A stretch of DNA of 64,000 bases from Amia ocellicauda (GCF_036373705.1 NC_089853.1:508501-572500), one strand, 5' to 3'; positions 1 through 12,093 are shown, counted from the first letter of the stretch. The notes: generated from the letters alone by a model not told the origin. Program-made: numbers and translations.

Positions 1-697
1 GGTTTTAACTTGGGAAGAGTTCAGAAATCAATATTTGGTGGAATAACCCTGATTTTCAATCACAGCTGTCATGCGTCTTGTCATGCTCTCCACCAGTCTT
101 TCACATTGATGTTAGGAGACTATGTCACTCCTGGCGCACAAATTCAAGCAGCTCGGCTTTGTTTGGTGGCTTGTGACCATCCATCTTCCTCTTGATCACA
201 TTCCAGAGGTTTTCCATGGGGTTCAGGTCTGGAGATTGGTCTGGCCATGACAGGGTCTTGATCTGGTGGTCCTCCATGCTCACCTTGATTGACCTGGCTG
301 TGTAAAGCAACCTGACGCTCACTGTATTCCTCTGCCAGTAAAGCCAGAATTGAACCCTTCTTTTCCTCACTCTTTTCCTCATTCTTCCTTTCAAACTCTT
401 TTGGCATGGTCAATAGTAATTTTTTGATTCCAATTACTTTTGAGGTACTACTAGCACTGTTTTTGCCATCCAGCTGGTCCTATTGCAAGAGGATAGTGAC
501 GACCACAGCAGTGGTTTTTATACTTTTCCTCGTTAAATAAGATTTGGTTCAGGTGATCACCTAATCAGTACCTCATTCAGTAGAATGAGCTGTGCCTGTG
601 TTGGAATTCAGCAGACTGGAATGGAATCACTGCCATATATGTAGAGATGCTGATTTAAGAATAATTTGCAGTGGTCTCTTATTTTTTTCCAGAGCTG
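1..697 (-). mobile_element. Tc1-like transposon, internally deleted, runs off the left edge
   Basis: On the minus strand, 394-125 encodes the C-terminal catalytic part of a Tc1-type transposase, with the signature WPDQSPDLNPMENLWNVIKR carrying the last acidic residue of the DDE triad. The N-terminal DNA-binding half is missing: sequence at 400-697 passes directly into what looks like the element's 5' non-coding arm, ending at a terminus that reads CAGCTCTGG on the minus strand, followed by TA at 698-699, the Tc1 target dinucleotide. The other end lies beyond position 1. It cannot be autonomous. Family placement rests on the transposase motif; the exact subfamily is not known. Confidence 0.75.
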
Positions 698-1644
698 TAT
701 CTGAGATGCTGGAATGGGAATTAGAAGCACAAACTGCATTTAATTGTAATCTGTTAAATATCCAACCTTTCAAAATAAAGCAATAATGATGTCGCGGGGT
801 GTGAACTCTGGAGCTGTGTTGCTGGAGTCAATGGGGGAAATCTGAAAAGTCATGGAAATCATTAAAAATAACATTTTATGCTCGTTCGATGGCCCCATCA
901 CCCAATTTTCCCCAAAGATCCATCGGTTTGTAGTCATAGAAAGTGTATTTCACCACTCAGAACTGTCGCTATTATTGTACTTGACTATTTTATTCAGGGG
1001 GCTGCCGTGTAGGCTGAGCAGAGTGCGGACTGTGCACGCACGGTCTACACTTCCCTACACTGCGCTTGCTCAGTTCGCACGGCATGTTTCTCGATCTGAT
1101 TTCTGGTACATGAGCTGGACATGAGAAACTCACTGCACTACAGATAAAATAACCTGAGAAATTATGGATGCTTGGTGCAGTTCCCCTTTAACTATAAATG
1201 TATGAATATGGCAGCACAACATGCATGTGTGTGTAGGACAGGGAACTAGGCATTCCTTCTTTTTTGTTCAAAATATTCTTAACTGCATGTAGACTGTTAG
1301 ACTAGACATTAATTAATGGACACCCAAATATTAAAATGCAGGTTTTAAATATTAACAAAACCAAAAGTATAACATAGTTAAGAAATAACCATCTGTTTTT
1401 AAAATGAAAACTAATGGGGGAATTCACTGAGGTTGTTTAATGCAGCCAGGCACTGGGCTGGAGAGACAGTTCAGTGCTGTGTGTGAAGCTGTACACTTGG
1501 TACGTCCAGCCAGTAGAGCAAAGTGTTGTGCTTGTGCTGTAGGAGGCGCTGTGCTGGCCGTCTGGACTCTGTGTGTTTGGGTTGCTTGCTTAGTTGAGTA
1601 ACATCTGGGTAATTGGTTAATTGTGCTATTGACTTCCCTGGCAG

Positions 1645-4313
1645 GACTCTGTGCGCCACAGCGACCGCAGCCAGCAGCTGGAGAGAGAACTGAGGAGACG
1701 AGAGCAAGAGCTGGAGAGCATAGCGGCCAGACAGAGAGAGGTACAGACAGAGAGAGAGTGTAAACATCTCATGCCAATAAAGTTGGTTTTGAAGTTGAAT
1801 TTGAATTTGAGAGGAGGGAGAGAGGTACAGACAGAGAGAGAGGAGGGGAGAGAGAGGTACAGACAGTGAGAGAGGAGGGGAAAGAGGTACAGACAGAGAG
1901 AGAGACGGGAAAGAGGTACAGACAGAGAGAGAGGAGGGGAAAGAGGTACAGACAGTGAGAGAGGAGGGGAAAGAGGTACAGACAGAGAGAGAGACGGGAA
2001 AGAGGTACAGACAGAGAGAGAGGAGGGGAAAGAGGTACAGACAGAGAGAGAGGTGTGGGGGAGTGAGAAGGAGATAGAAAGAGGGGGAAGAGGAGAAGGA
2101 AGGGGAGAGGTGAGAGGGAAGAGGGGAGGGAAGATGGGAGGGGGGAAGGGAAAGGTGACGGGAGAGGAGAGGGGGAGAAGAGAGGGAAAGGGAGAAGGGG
2201 AGAGGATAGGGAAGAAAAGAGGAGGCCAGGAGAGGAGAAGAGTAGAGGGAAGAGGAGAGGGGGAGAGGATAGGGAAGAGAAGAGAAGAGAAGGCCAGGAG
2301 AGAAGAAGAGGAGAGGAGAGGGAAGAGGAGAGGGGGAGAGAATGTTTATTATATATGTATCCTCCCCCCGCCCCCCCGCAGCTGGAGAGCGAGGTGCATG
2401 CCCTGAGTGCACAGCAGGCCGACATGCGTGTGCAGAACGAACGCCTGCGTGTGCTCAACACGGAGCTGCGGGAACAGCTGGAATGGAGCCGGTGCGAGCT
2501 GGAGAGAGCACAGAGTCTGATCCACAGTACAGAGCAGCACACCCTGCAGCAACACAGGGAGAAGGAGAGGTACACACACACTACACACACACTACATGCA
2601 CTTCAAACACACTACTCACACACTACACACCCACTACACACACTACACGCACACACTACACAAACTCCTATGGATGGCATGTAGGAGAAAATAAATCTAA
2701 GGCACAGGCCTCATGGTGCCTCCCCTCCAGGCAGTGTAGTTGTTACAGCAGCAAGATGTAACAACTGTGTGTATCTGTGGGTCTCTCCGCTGCAGGGATG
2801 TGTTGAAGGTGTCTAAGAACATGCAGAGGGAGAAGGAGAGTCTGATGAGACAGCTGGAACTGCTCAGGTAGTCTGTCTGTCTGTCTGTCTGTCTGTAGTA
2901 TGACAGTGCAGTAGAGCAGTGCTGGTCAGTGTGTCTGTACTGAGTGTTCAGTAATCAGTGGTGTAGTACAGACCCTGATTGAGCAACACCGGCTGACTCC
3001 CAGTTCATTCTCCTTCCCTCCATCCCTCCCTCTTCCTTTCTTTTTCTCTCCATCCCTACCTCTCTCTCCCCCTCCCCCTCCCTCTTTCTCTCTCAGGGAG
3101 ATGAACAGGAAGCTTAAAGACGAGAAGGATGTCCGTCAGGCTCAGCAGTCGGTTAGTTTCAGACAGAGGCTCCTATTGTCTCCACCCCTTTATGCAAGCC
3201 TCCCGTGTGGACACACCCACCCCAACTGGACACACCCTGTGTACCCCTGTTAGTCCTGCCCCCAAACCTCCTCACCCACTTCCGCATGCTGCCCGTACTG
3301 TACAGGACTCAACTGGTTTGTACTGTTCTGTGTTACACTGGGCTGGGCTGTACTGGGCTGTGCTGGTCTATAGTGGTCTGTGGTACCCTGTACTGGTCTC
3401 TGCTAATCTTTACTGGTCATTACAGTTGTGGTGGTGTGTACTGGTGAACAGTGTACTGGACTGTACTGCTCTGTAATGGTGAGGGCTGGTCTCTACTGGT
3501 CTGTCCGGGTTTGAACTACTCTGTATTGGTGTGAACTGATTGGCTCGGGACCAGTGGAAGATGCGTTATTGTGAATCAGACGCTGCTGTCTGTTGCTTGT
3601 GTGTTTCTGTATACTCCACTGGGCTGGACTGGTCTGTGCATCTCTTTCATATATGTATATATTTGTGTGTCGTGTGTCCTGTGTATTTTGTGTGTGTGTA
3701 ACTTATGGGGGCTGCCCAGGGTGGCTCGAGGGCAGCTGGGATTGGAGGATCCCGGTTGTGCTTCCTCACCCTCCCCATGTGTGTGTTGGGGCGGGAGACG
3801 TGGTGACGATCTGAGATGCAGTAACACAATGGGAGGTTTAAAAATTAAAGGGAGAAAGAAAATAATTGGCGATTCAAAATTTATTTAAGAAACTAATCTC
3901 AGGCTTGCTATGATCATTTCAAACTGACAGAGTGTGTGCTTGTGTGCGTGGATAGTGCGTCAATGTATCAGATTGTATGTGTCAGTGACTTAGTGTCTTA
4001 GTGTGTGTAGGAGCCAGAGTATAGGAGTGTACGTGTGTGTATTAGGGTGTCAGTGTGTATTAACGTATTCATGTGTTTGAATACACATATAAGTGTGTAT
4101 GTATTAGGGGCAGTGTTTTGTGTCTTTGCTCCCCTGTGTGGTTGTGCAGTATTGTGCAGTGCAGTGGCACTCAGGGTCAGTATCTGTGTGCTCTGTGTTG
4201 GAACAATGCTGAATAAAACAGTGTCCGTACAAATGTGTGTGTGTCTCACATTGTGTTTATTGTGTGTGGATCGCAGTGTAAGTGTGTGTGTGGGGGGGGC
4301 TCACAGTGTATTT

Positions 4314-4344
<31 letters not shown>

Positions 4345-7300
4345 CTCATAGTGTGTTTATTGTGCGTGTGTATCCTGGTGAGGGTGTGCTGTGCCTTGCT
4401 GTGTTTTGTTGTGTTGTGTTTGTGGAGATGATTTTTTGAAGAAGCACTCTCAGACTAACTGCAGCAGAGGAAGAGGACAGACCATGGGCCAACAATCCTC
4501 CAACGAAGCAAACCAACCAACAATCTACTGACCAACCACAGCAAAACCAAGGGCCAACAACCATCAATGCGTCCACTGACAGACCATTGCCCAACCGACA
4601 ACCTATTGTCCTGCAGCTACTGACCAGCTGACACTGAACAACAATCAACCAAAAACCAAACAATAAAGCACTGCCACATATCAGACCATTGACCAAGAGG
4701 CAACAGGCCAGATGTTAACATATCAACAATCCACTGACTATCAACCAACCAACTACCAACCAATGGCTAATAACTGACCACTTCGCCAGCCAGTGACCAC
4801 ACACAACCAACTCAACACCCAACGCACAACCAACAACCAGCCAACCAACTGCCATCTGTTTGTTTTTTAAACTACTGCTGTTACTAACTAAATATTGATG
4901 TTTATGCATGTCTCCCTCTCCCTCTCTCTCTTTCTCTCTCTCCCTCTGTCTGTGTGTATCTCTCCCTCCCTCCCTTTCTCTCTTTCTCTCTCCCTCTGTC
5001 TCTGTGCATCTCTGTCTCAGACTCAGTGCAGTCTTAATGTACCACAGTGACCAGTCAGCATGCATTAGGTCCTCCCCAGCATCCCACTCTCCCCGTCTGT
5101 CCCTCTGTCTCCCTTTTCCCCTCTCTCTCTCATTTAAGAGCTTCTGTACTGTAGTATGCAGTCACTGCCTGAATGCCCCCTCCACTCTGTCTGTTTAAGT
5201 GCATTGATCAGTGTCTATACTAACCTGTGCCAATCACTGTTTCCTCCCTCCCTCCCTCCCTCCCTGCTTCTCTCTGCCCCTTGTTCTTCTTCTCTCCAGG
5301 CTATTCACCCCACTAAGCCCCTGTTGAAGAAGGGCTCAGTGATTGGCAACTACCTGCTGGAGGACAAGCCAATCAAACGGTCAGACGTCAGTCTCTCCGC
5401 TCTCTCATTGGACGCTGGTTTGGGCTGGGGTGGGACTTGGTGCTGGAGTGTTTTTTATTTTTGCAGAGGGGCTTTGTGGGACGAAAGGGGGATTAAGAAT
5501 GGGGGGAGAAGGAGATGGAGGAGATTGTAGAGAGAGATGGGGGAAAGGGGTATAGGGAAGAAGAGAGGTCAATTCTAGCAATGTCTGGAAAACACTTAAA
5601 AATGAATAAGTAACTTTTCTCTGTCTCCCTCCTTCCGGTTTCATATTTTTGAACAGACAGTTGAATTCTCTAGATCTGACCAGTCAGGCCTCTGAGGAAG
5701 TGACCTCGGAGCCCAACAGGAAGAAGTATGCGTCCAATGAGAGAGGAGATGACGGCGACGGACAGCCGGACGAAGGCGAACAGAAGCTTCGACAGGAAGG
5801 GGCGGGGACTGAACAGGAAGAGGACGTGGGAGTGAAGGGTTCACCGAGAGGTCAGCCTGAGGGGACCAAAGTGAGTTGATGATCAAACATTAAATCAAAT
5901 GTATTATGCATATATAAATTAATTATGAATATATTAATTGATTGTATCTGATTGGCATGTTTTCTATCTAACCCCCTCTCCCTGCCTCCCTACACTCTTC
6001 CTCCCCCTCTCTCTTCAATCTCCCACTGCCCTCACCCCCTCACTTTCTCTTTCTCTCTCATCCACTCCACTCTCTCTCACTACGTCTGTCTCTCCCTCCC
6101 CGTTGTGCACTCCTCTCTCCCTGCTCCCTCCCCCTCCCCCATGGCAGGGTGCTCCTCAGCGGGTGTTCAAGGTGGTGTTCCTGGGCAGCTCTGGCGTGGG
6201 GAAGAGCTCCATCATCCAGAGATACTGCAGCAGCTCCTTCAACCCCCACACAAGCGCCACTGTGGGTGAGGCTCCCTCTGTCTGTGTCACTCTCTCACTC
6301 ACTCACTCTCTCACTCTCTGTCTCACTGTGTGACTCTCCCACTCCCTGTGTCATAAGAACATAAGAACATAAGCAAGTTTACAAACGAGAGGAGGCCTAC
6401 AATCTTGTTCCTTATACTCCTGGCATTGAGGTCACTCTCCCTTTCTCTCACTGTGTCACTCTCTCACTGTCACTCTCTCACGCAATGCGGCACTCTCACT
6501 GCATCACTCTCACTCTCTCTCTGCGTCACGCTCACTCTCTCACAGTGTTAAGGTGCGTTCACACTGCCCGCTCGCTAGCGCGACAGAGCGACTTGCTGCC
6601 ATTCATTTCCAATGAGAGCCGCGACTCCCGGCGACAGGGGGCGGGGCTCCGCTCGGAGACAAAATCTCCCGGCGACAGTGACAGTGAGAGTTGAGCAATG
6701 ACCAACTTTATGCAAATTAGTGTGACGGAGTTCGGCGACAACCAATGGGAGGCAGATGTGCTCTGCATATTGAAGTGCCTTCTCTTTTCTACTGGCTAGT
6801 TTAAAAATAAGACTCGCCCCTTGCGAGCGGGCAGTCTGCACACAGATTTGCGAGTTGAGCGAGCGGGCAGTGTGAATGTAGGGTTACTGTCACTATCTCA
6901 CTCTCTCACTCTCTCATGGTGTCACACTCTCTCTGTCACTATCATTATCTCACACACTGCGTGACTCTCAGTTTCTCACGGTGTTACTCTCTTACTCTCA
7001 CGGTGTCACACTCTCTCTCACTGCGTCACTCTTACTCTCTCACTGCATCACTCTCATGGTCTCACACTCTCTCTCTCACTGCACCCTTTGTCTCCCTCTC
7101 TCTCAGGTCTGGATTTCCAAGTGCGCAATGTGATGGTCGACTCGACTCCCGTCGCCCTGCAGCTCTGGGACACAGCGGGACAGGAGAGGTCTGCCAAACA
7201 CACTGCCTCTTTAACACACCGCCCCATTAACACACTGCCCCTGTAACACACTGCCCGTGTAACACACCACCTCTTTACCACACCTCCCCTTTAATGCAGC

Positions 7301-10300
7301 CCATCTCTCTCAGGTTCCTCAGTGTGACCCGGCAGTACCTACGCAGGGCGGATGGGGTTCTAGCCGTGTACGACGTGACCTCGCACTCCTCCTTCTGCGC
7401 TGTCAGGCACTGGATCAGCTGTGTGCAGGTCTCACAGATGAGGGGGCAGGGACAGACAGGGAGAGTGGGAGGGAGACAGAGGCCAACAGGGAAACAAGGG
7501 CCACTTCACTCAGGGCAGCACCGTCCTAGAGCACAGCACCAGTGACACACACCTGGGTCGGTCCATCAGCGCCTCTGGGAGCTTTAACCAGCCTGAACGC
7601 ACTGAAGGAGAAGCACGCAGGGCTTTTCATGCCATAAAGAGGCGGCTGTATAATATTCATCCTCCTGTCAAAATTTGGCTCAAAATTTTCCAAAGTATAA
7701 TTCCACCAATTGCCTTATATGGCAGTGAAGTGTGGGGACCAATCACCAACCAGGAGTTCACAACATGGGACAAACACCCTACAGAAACCCTGCATGCAGA
7801 GTTCTGTAAAAATATATTGAAAGTAAAGAGAAATACACCAAACAATGCATGCAGGGCTGAATTAGGCCTTTATCCACTGATTATTAATACTCTCTTTCTC
7901 TCTCCCTTCCTCCTCTCTCTCTCTGTCGCTCTCTCCCAGGAGGGGCTGGCAGAGGGGGCAGTTCTGTTCCTCCTGGGCAATAAGACGGACATGGTGGCGC
8001 AGAGAGAGGGGGAGCGGGGGAGAGAGAGAGAGGTGGCTGCCAGAGATGGGCGACGACTGGCAGAGGTGGGCTACAGTGTGTCATACTGGTCTGCAGTGTA
8101 TCATTCTGGGCTACAGTGTGTCATACTTCGGTGCATTGTGTAATTCTTGGCTACAGTGAGTTATACTGTGGTACAGTGTCATACTCTGGTACAGTGTGTT
8201 ATACTGCAGTACAGTGTCATACTGGGGTACAGTTTGTACAACTAGGAAAAAGTGTAATGCAAAAATAGTTACTAATACAAAAACAATGAATGTCGTTTTG
8301 GGTGTGTGTCTGTACATGTGCGTGCGTGTTGGGTGTCACAGGAGTTCCAGGCCGTGTTCTATGAGTGCAGTGCAAAGTCGGGCTTCAACATCGAGGAGTC
8401 AATGACAAACCTGGCCAGGTAAGCACCCCCACCCCCTCATACTGCACTGTACTACACTATACTACACTGCAATGGACTGTAATACACTGTACTACACTGC
8501 ATTGGACTGGAATATAATATACTATACTACACTGCACTGCACTGGACTGTAATATACTGTACTACACTACACTGGACTGTAGTACACTGTACTACACTAC
8601 ACTGGACTGTAATATACTGTACTACACTACACTGGACTGTAATATATTGTACGACACTACACTGGACTGTAGTACAATGTACTACACTACACTGGACTGT
8701 AATATACTGTACTACACTGCACTGGACTGACTGTAATATACTGTACTACACTGTACTACACTGGACTGTAATATACTGTACTACACTGCACTGGACTGAC
8801 TGTAATATACTGTACTACACTGCACTACACTGCACTGGACTGTAATATACTGTACTACACTGTACTACACTGGACTGTAATATACTGTACTACACTGCAC
8901 TGGACTGACTGTAATATACTGTACTACACTGCACTACACTGCACTGGACTGTAATATACTGTACTATGCTACACTACAGTGGACTGTAATATACTGTACT
9001 ACACTACACTACACTGGACTGGACTGTAATATACTGTACTACACTGCACTGCAGTGGACTGGACTGTAATATACTGTACTACACTGCACTACACTGGACT
9101 GGACTGTAATATACTGTACTACACTGCACTGGACTGACTGTAATATACTGTACTACACTGCACTACACTGCACTGGACTGTAATATACTGTACTATGCTA
9201 CACTACAGTGGACTGTAATATACTGTACTACACTACACTACACTGGACTGGATTGTAATATACTGTACTACACTGCACTGCAGTGGACTGGACTGTAATG
9301 TACTGTACTACACTGCACTACACTGGACTGGACTGTAATATACTGTACTACACTGCACTGGGCTGACTGTAATATACTTTACTTCACTATACTACACTGG
9401 ACTGTAATATACTGTACTACACTACACTGGACTGTAATATACTGTACTACACTGCACTGTAATATACTGTACTACACTACACTGGACTGTAATATACTGT
9501 ACTACACTGCACTACACTGGACTGGACTGTAATGTACTGTACTACACTGCACTGGACTGACTGTAATATACTGTACTACACTGCACTACACTGCACTGGA
9601 CTGTAATATACTGTACTACACTACACTACAGTGGACTGTAATATACTGTACTACACTACACTACACTGCACTGTACTATACTGTACTACACTACACTGGA
9701 CTGTAATATACTGTACTACACTGCACTGGACTGACTGTAATATACTGTACTACACTGCATTACACTGCACTGTACTGTAATATACTGTACTACACTACAC
9801 TGGACTGTAATATACTGTACTACACTGCACTACACTGGACTGTAATATACTGTACTACACTACACTGGACTGTAATATACTGTACTACACTGCACTACAC
9901 TGGACTGTAATATACTGTACTACACTACACTGGACTGTAATATACTGTACTACACTGCACTACACTGGACTGCATATACTGTACTACACTACACTGGACT
10001 GTAATATACTGTACTACACTGCACTGGACTGACTGTAATATACTGTACTTCACTACACTACACTGCACTGTAATATACTGTACTACACTGCACTGGACTG
10101 GACTGTAATAAACTGTACTACACTACACTGGACTGTAATATACTGTACTACACTGCACTGGACTGACTGTAATATACTGTACTACACTGCACTACACTGG
10201 ACTGTAATATACTGTACTAAGCTACACTACACTGGACTGTAATATACTGTACTACACTGCACTACACTGGACTGTAATATACTGTACTACACTACACTGG

Positions 10301-12093
10301 ACTGTAATATAGTGTACTACACTGCACTACACTGGACTGTAATATACTGTACTACACTACACTGGACTGTAATATACTGTACTACACTGCACTACACTGG
10401 ACTGCATATACTGTACTACACTACACTGGACTGTAATATACTGTACTACACTGCACTGGACTGACTGTAATATACTGTACTTCACTACACTACACTGCAC
10501 TGTAATATACTGTACTACACTGCACTGGACTGGACTGTAATAAACTGTACTACACTACACTGGACTGTAATAAACTGTACTACACTACACTGGACTGTAA
10601 TATACTGTACTACACTGCACTGGACTGACTGTAATATACTGTACTACACTGCACTACACTGCACTGGACTGTAATATACTGTACTATGCTACACTACAGT
10701 GGACTGTAATATACTGTCTACACTACACTATACTGGACTGGACTGTAATATACTGTACTACACTGCACTGCAGTGGACTGGACTGTAATATACTGTACTA
10801 CACTGCACTACACTGGACTGGACTGTAATATACTGTACTACACTGCACTGGACTGACTGTAATATACTGTACTACACTGCACTACACTGCACTGGACTGT
10901 AATATACTGTACTATGCTACACTACAGTGGACTGTAATATACTGTACTACACTACACTACACTGGACTGGACTGTAATATACTGTACTACACTGCACTGC
11001 AGTGGACTGGACTGTAATATACTGTACTACACTGCACTACACTGGACTGGACTGTAATATACTGTACTACACTGCACTGGACTGACTGTAATATACTGTA
11101 CTACACTGCACTGTACTGTAATATACTGTACTAAGCTACACTACACTGGACTGTAATATACTGTACTACATACACTGCACTACACTGGACTGTAATATAC
11201 TGTACTACACTGCACTGGACTGACTGTAATATACTGTACTGCACTGCACTACACTGGACTGTAATATACTGTACTACATTGCACTACACTGGACTGCAAT
11301 ATACTGTACTACACTGCACTGGACTGACTGTAATATACTGTACTACACTGCACTACACTGGACTGTAATATACTATACTACACTGTACTGGACTGACTGT
11401 AATATACTGTACTACACTGCACTGGACTGGATTGTAATATACTGTACTACAATACACTGGACTGTAATATACTGTACTACACTGCACTGGGCTGACTGTA
11501 ATATACTTTACTTCACTATACTACACTGGACTGTTATATACTGTACTACACTACACTGGACTGTAATATACTGTACTACACTGCACTACACTGGACTGTA
11601 ATATACTGTACTACACTACACTGGACTGTAATATACTGTACTACACTGCACTACACTGGACTGGACTGTAATATACTGTACTACACTGCACTGGACTGTA
11701 ATATACTGTACTATACTACACTGCACTGTACTGTAATATACTGTACTACACTGCACTGCACTGGACTGTAATATACTGTACTACACTGCAATGGACTGTA
11801 ATATACTGTACTACACTGCACTGCACTGGACTGTAATATACTGTACTACACTGCACTGCACTGGACTGCAATATACTGTACTACACTGCAATGGACTGTA
11901 ATATACTGTACTACACTGCACTGCACTGGACTGCAATATACTGTACTACACTGCATTAGACTGTTCTCTTCCCTTATCTCTCTTTCTCACCCTCTCTCTC
12001 TCCAGGCTGTTGGCAGAGCAGCAGGACAGGGAGGTGGACAGCGCACTCTGTCTGGCCAGAGAGAACGACTACAAGAAGAGCTGCTGTAAATAG
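1645..12093 (+). CDS. cracr2b: CRACR2B-like EF-hand/Rab protein, 3' twelve exons (coiled coil plus Rab GTPase domain)
   Basis: Exons: 1645-1740, 2382-2569, 2796-2867, 3097-3151, 5300-5379, 5657-5870, 6148-6265, 7107-7188, 7314-7428, 7940-8065, 8342-8418, 12006-12093. All are bounded by AG/GT, phases agree, and they give 436 residues plus TAG. The 5' exons, expected to encode EF-hands, lie left of the window. Residues 1-163 (numbering within the window) are Glu/Arg/Gln-rich coiled coil and 164-235 an acidic linker. From 236 there is a full small GTPase: P-loop GSSGVGKS (248-255), switch II WDTAGQER (295-302), NKTD (354-357), CSAK (391-394), and C-terminal KKSCCK with two cysteines suited to geranylgeranylation. 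Large Rab GTPases of this layout (CRACR2A long form, RAB44, RASEF) act in calcium-linked vesicle traffic; the CRACR2 family regulates store-operated calcium entry. The name rests on the next genes, CD151 and POLR2L, as beside human CRACR2B. Gene class is sure; the choice between CRACR2B and other large Rabs is inferred. Confidence 0.85.
1741..2340 (+). repeat. Purine-rich VNTR directly after a 5' splice site in a CRACR2B-like intron
   Basis: Tandem units of about 28-33 bp of the form GAGGTACAGACAGAGAGAG plus GGGGAAA fill the start of the intron to about 2050, then pass into irregular GGGGAGAGG sequence up to about 2340. The first unit overlaps the exon end. A short TTTGAATTTGAA tail, described separately, interrupts the array at 1773-1812. 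Confidence 0.85.
1773..1812 (+). repeat. LINE 3'-tail fragment (GCCAATAAAG ... TTTGAATTTGA)
   Basis: A short stretch containing GCCAATAAAG followed by TTTGAA-type repeats. The same tail recurs at 45133-45165, 52371-52420 and (the TTTGAA part) 57818-57852. I read these as severely 5'-truncated copies of one LINE or SINE family. Confidence 0.5.
3152..5299 (+). other. CRACR2B-like intron: low-complexity DNA, no gene seen
   Basis: This intron holds degenerate TACTGG/CTGTACTGG repeats (about 3300-3540), GT-rich DNA with a long GT run near 4315-4345, CCAACCAACAA-type imperfect repeats (about 4440-4850) and CT-rich tracts (4910-5280). No coding exon was recognised; open frames here are repeat translations. 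Confidence 0.6.
6355..6433 (-). mobile_element. Miniature CR1-like LINE deletion derivative
   Basis: Two pieces of the CR1-like LINE of this window are joined directly. About 30 bp match the start of its ORF2 region (compare 18870-18905), and about 45 bp match its extreme 3' end, including an ATGTTCTT repeat tail. Everything between, about 2.7 kb in the other copies, is missing. It is non-coding and sits in the intron after the P-loop exon. Confidence 0.6.
6551..6883. mobile_element. Non-autonomous PIF/Harbinger-like element (MITE)
   Basis: A 333-bp GC-rich insert with imperfect terminal inverted repeats. The left end reads AGGTGCGTTCACACTGCCCG and the right end, reversed, CCCTACATTCACACTGCCCG. 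TTA flanks both sides (6548-6550 and 6884-6886), as expected for the 3-bp TWA target duplication of PIF/Harbinger transposons. It has no coding capacity. The family call rests on the termini and target site only. Confidence 0.65.
7545..7895 (+). mobile_element. L1/Tx1-like LINE ORF2 C-terminal fragment
   Basis: Translation gives LGRSISASGSF, then ARRAFHAIKRRLYNIH, then PPIALYGSEVWGP, then HPTETLHAEFCKNILKVKR. These are conserved stretches from downstream of the reverse transcriptase domain in fish L1/Tx1-type LINEs. The piece lies in a CRACR2B-like intron, is truncated at both ends and is dead. A related piece is at 55560-56180 on the other strand. Confidence 0.7.
8066..8240 (+). repeat. Minisatellite of GTACAGTGTGTCATACT type
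   Basis: About 19-22-bp units of the type CTACAGTGTGTCATACTGG, with drift, begin immediately after the NKTD exon donor and run for about 175 bp. Confidence 0.65.
8440..11960 (+). repeat. 3.5-kb ACTG-based satellite filling the last CRACR2B-like intron
   Basis: A continuous array of roughly 30-40-bp units built from TAATATACTGTACTACACTG plus CACTGGACTG variants. It shows nested order: the marker GTACTATGCTACACTACAG recurs at about 8961, 9190, 10681 and 10909, that is, pairs 228-229 bp apart with the pairs separated by about 1.72 kb. The array separates the SAK exon from the final exon but leaves both splice sites intact. Confidence 0.9.

Larger units (their letters stand above)
6148..12093 (+). 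other. cracr2b: Rab GTPase domain of the CRACR2B-like gene, six exons
   Basis: This is the span coding for the GTPase fold, with all guanine-nucleotide motifs intact and the switch II glutamine present (WDTAGQE). The domain is split over six exons: P-loop at 6148-6265, switch II at 7107-7188, the following beta-strand/helix (ADGVLAVYDVTS) at 7314-7428, NKTD at 7940-8065, SAK at 8342-8418, and the prenylation tail at 12006-12093. Intact motifs argue for an active, membrane-anchored GTPase rather than a decaying domain. Confidence 0.9.

Noticed and set aside
1471..2590. Serine/leucine/proline-rich minus-strand frames of 313 and 273 codons
   Set aside because: They are the reverse complement of the GA-rich VNTR and of real plus-strand exons; no splice logic or homology.
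8440..11960. Regular repeats reminiscent of a CRISPR array
   Set aside because: Units are contiguous with no unique spacers, lie in a vertebrate intron and vary in length; this is a satellite.
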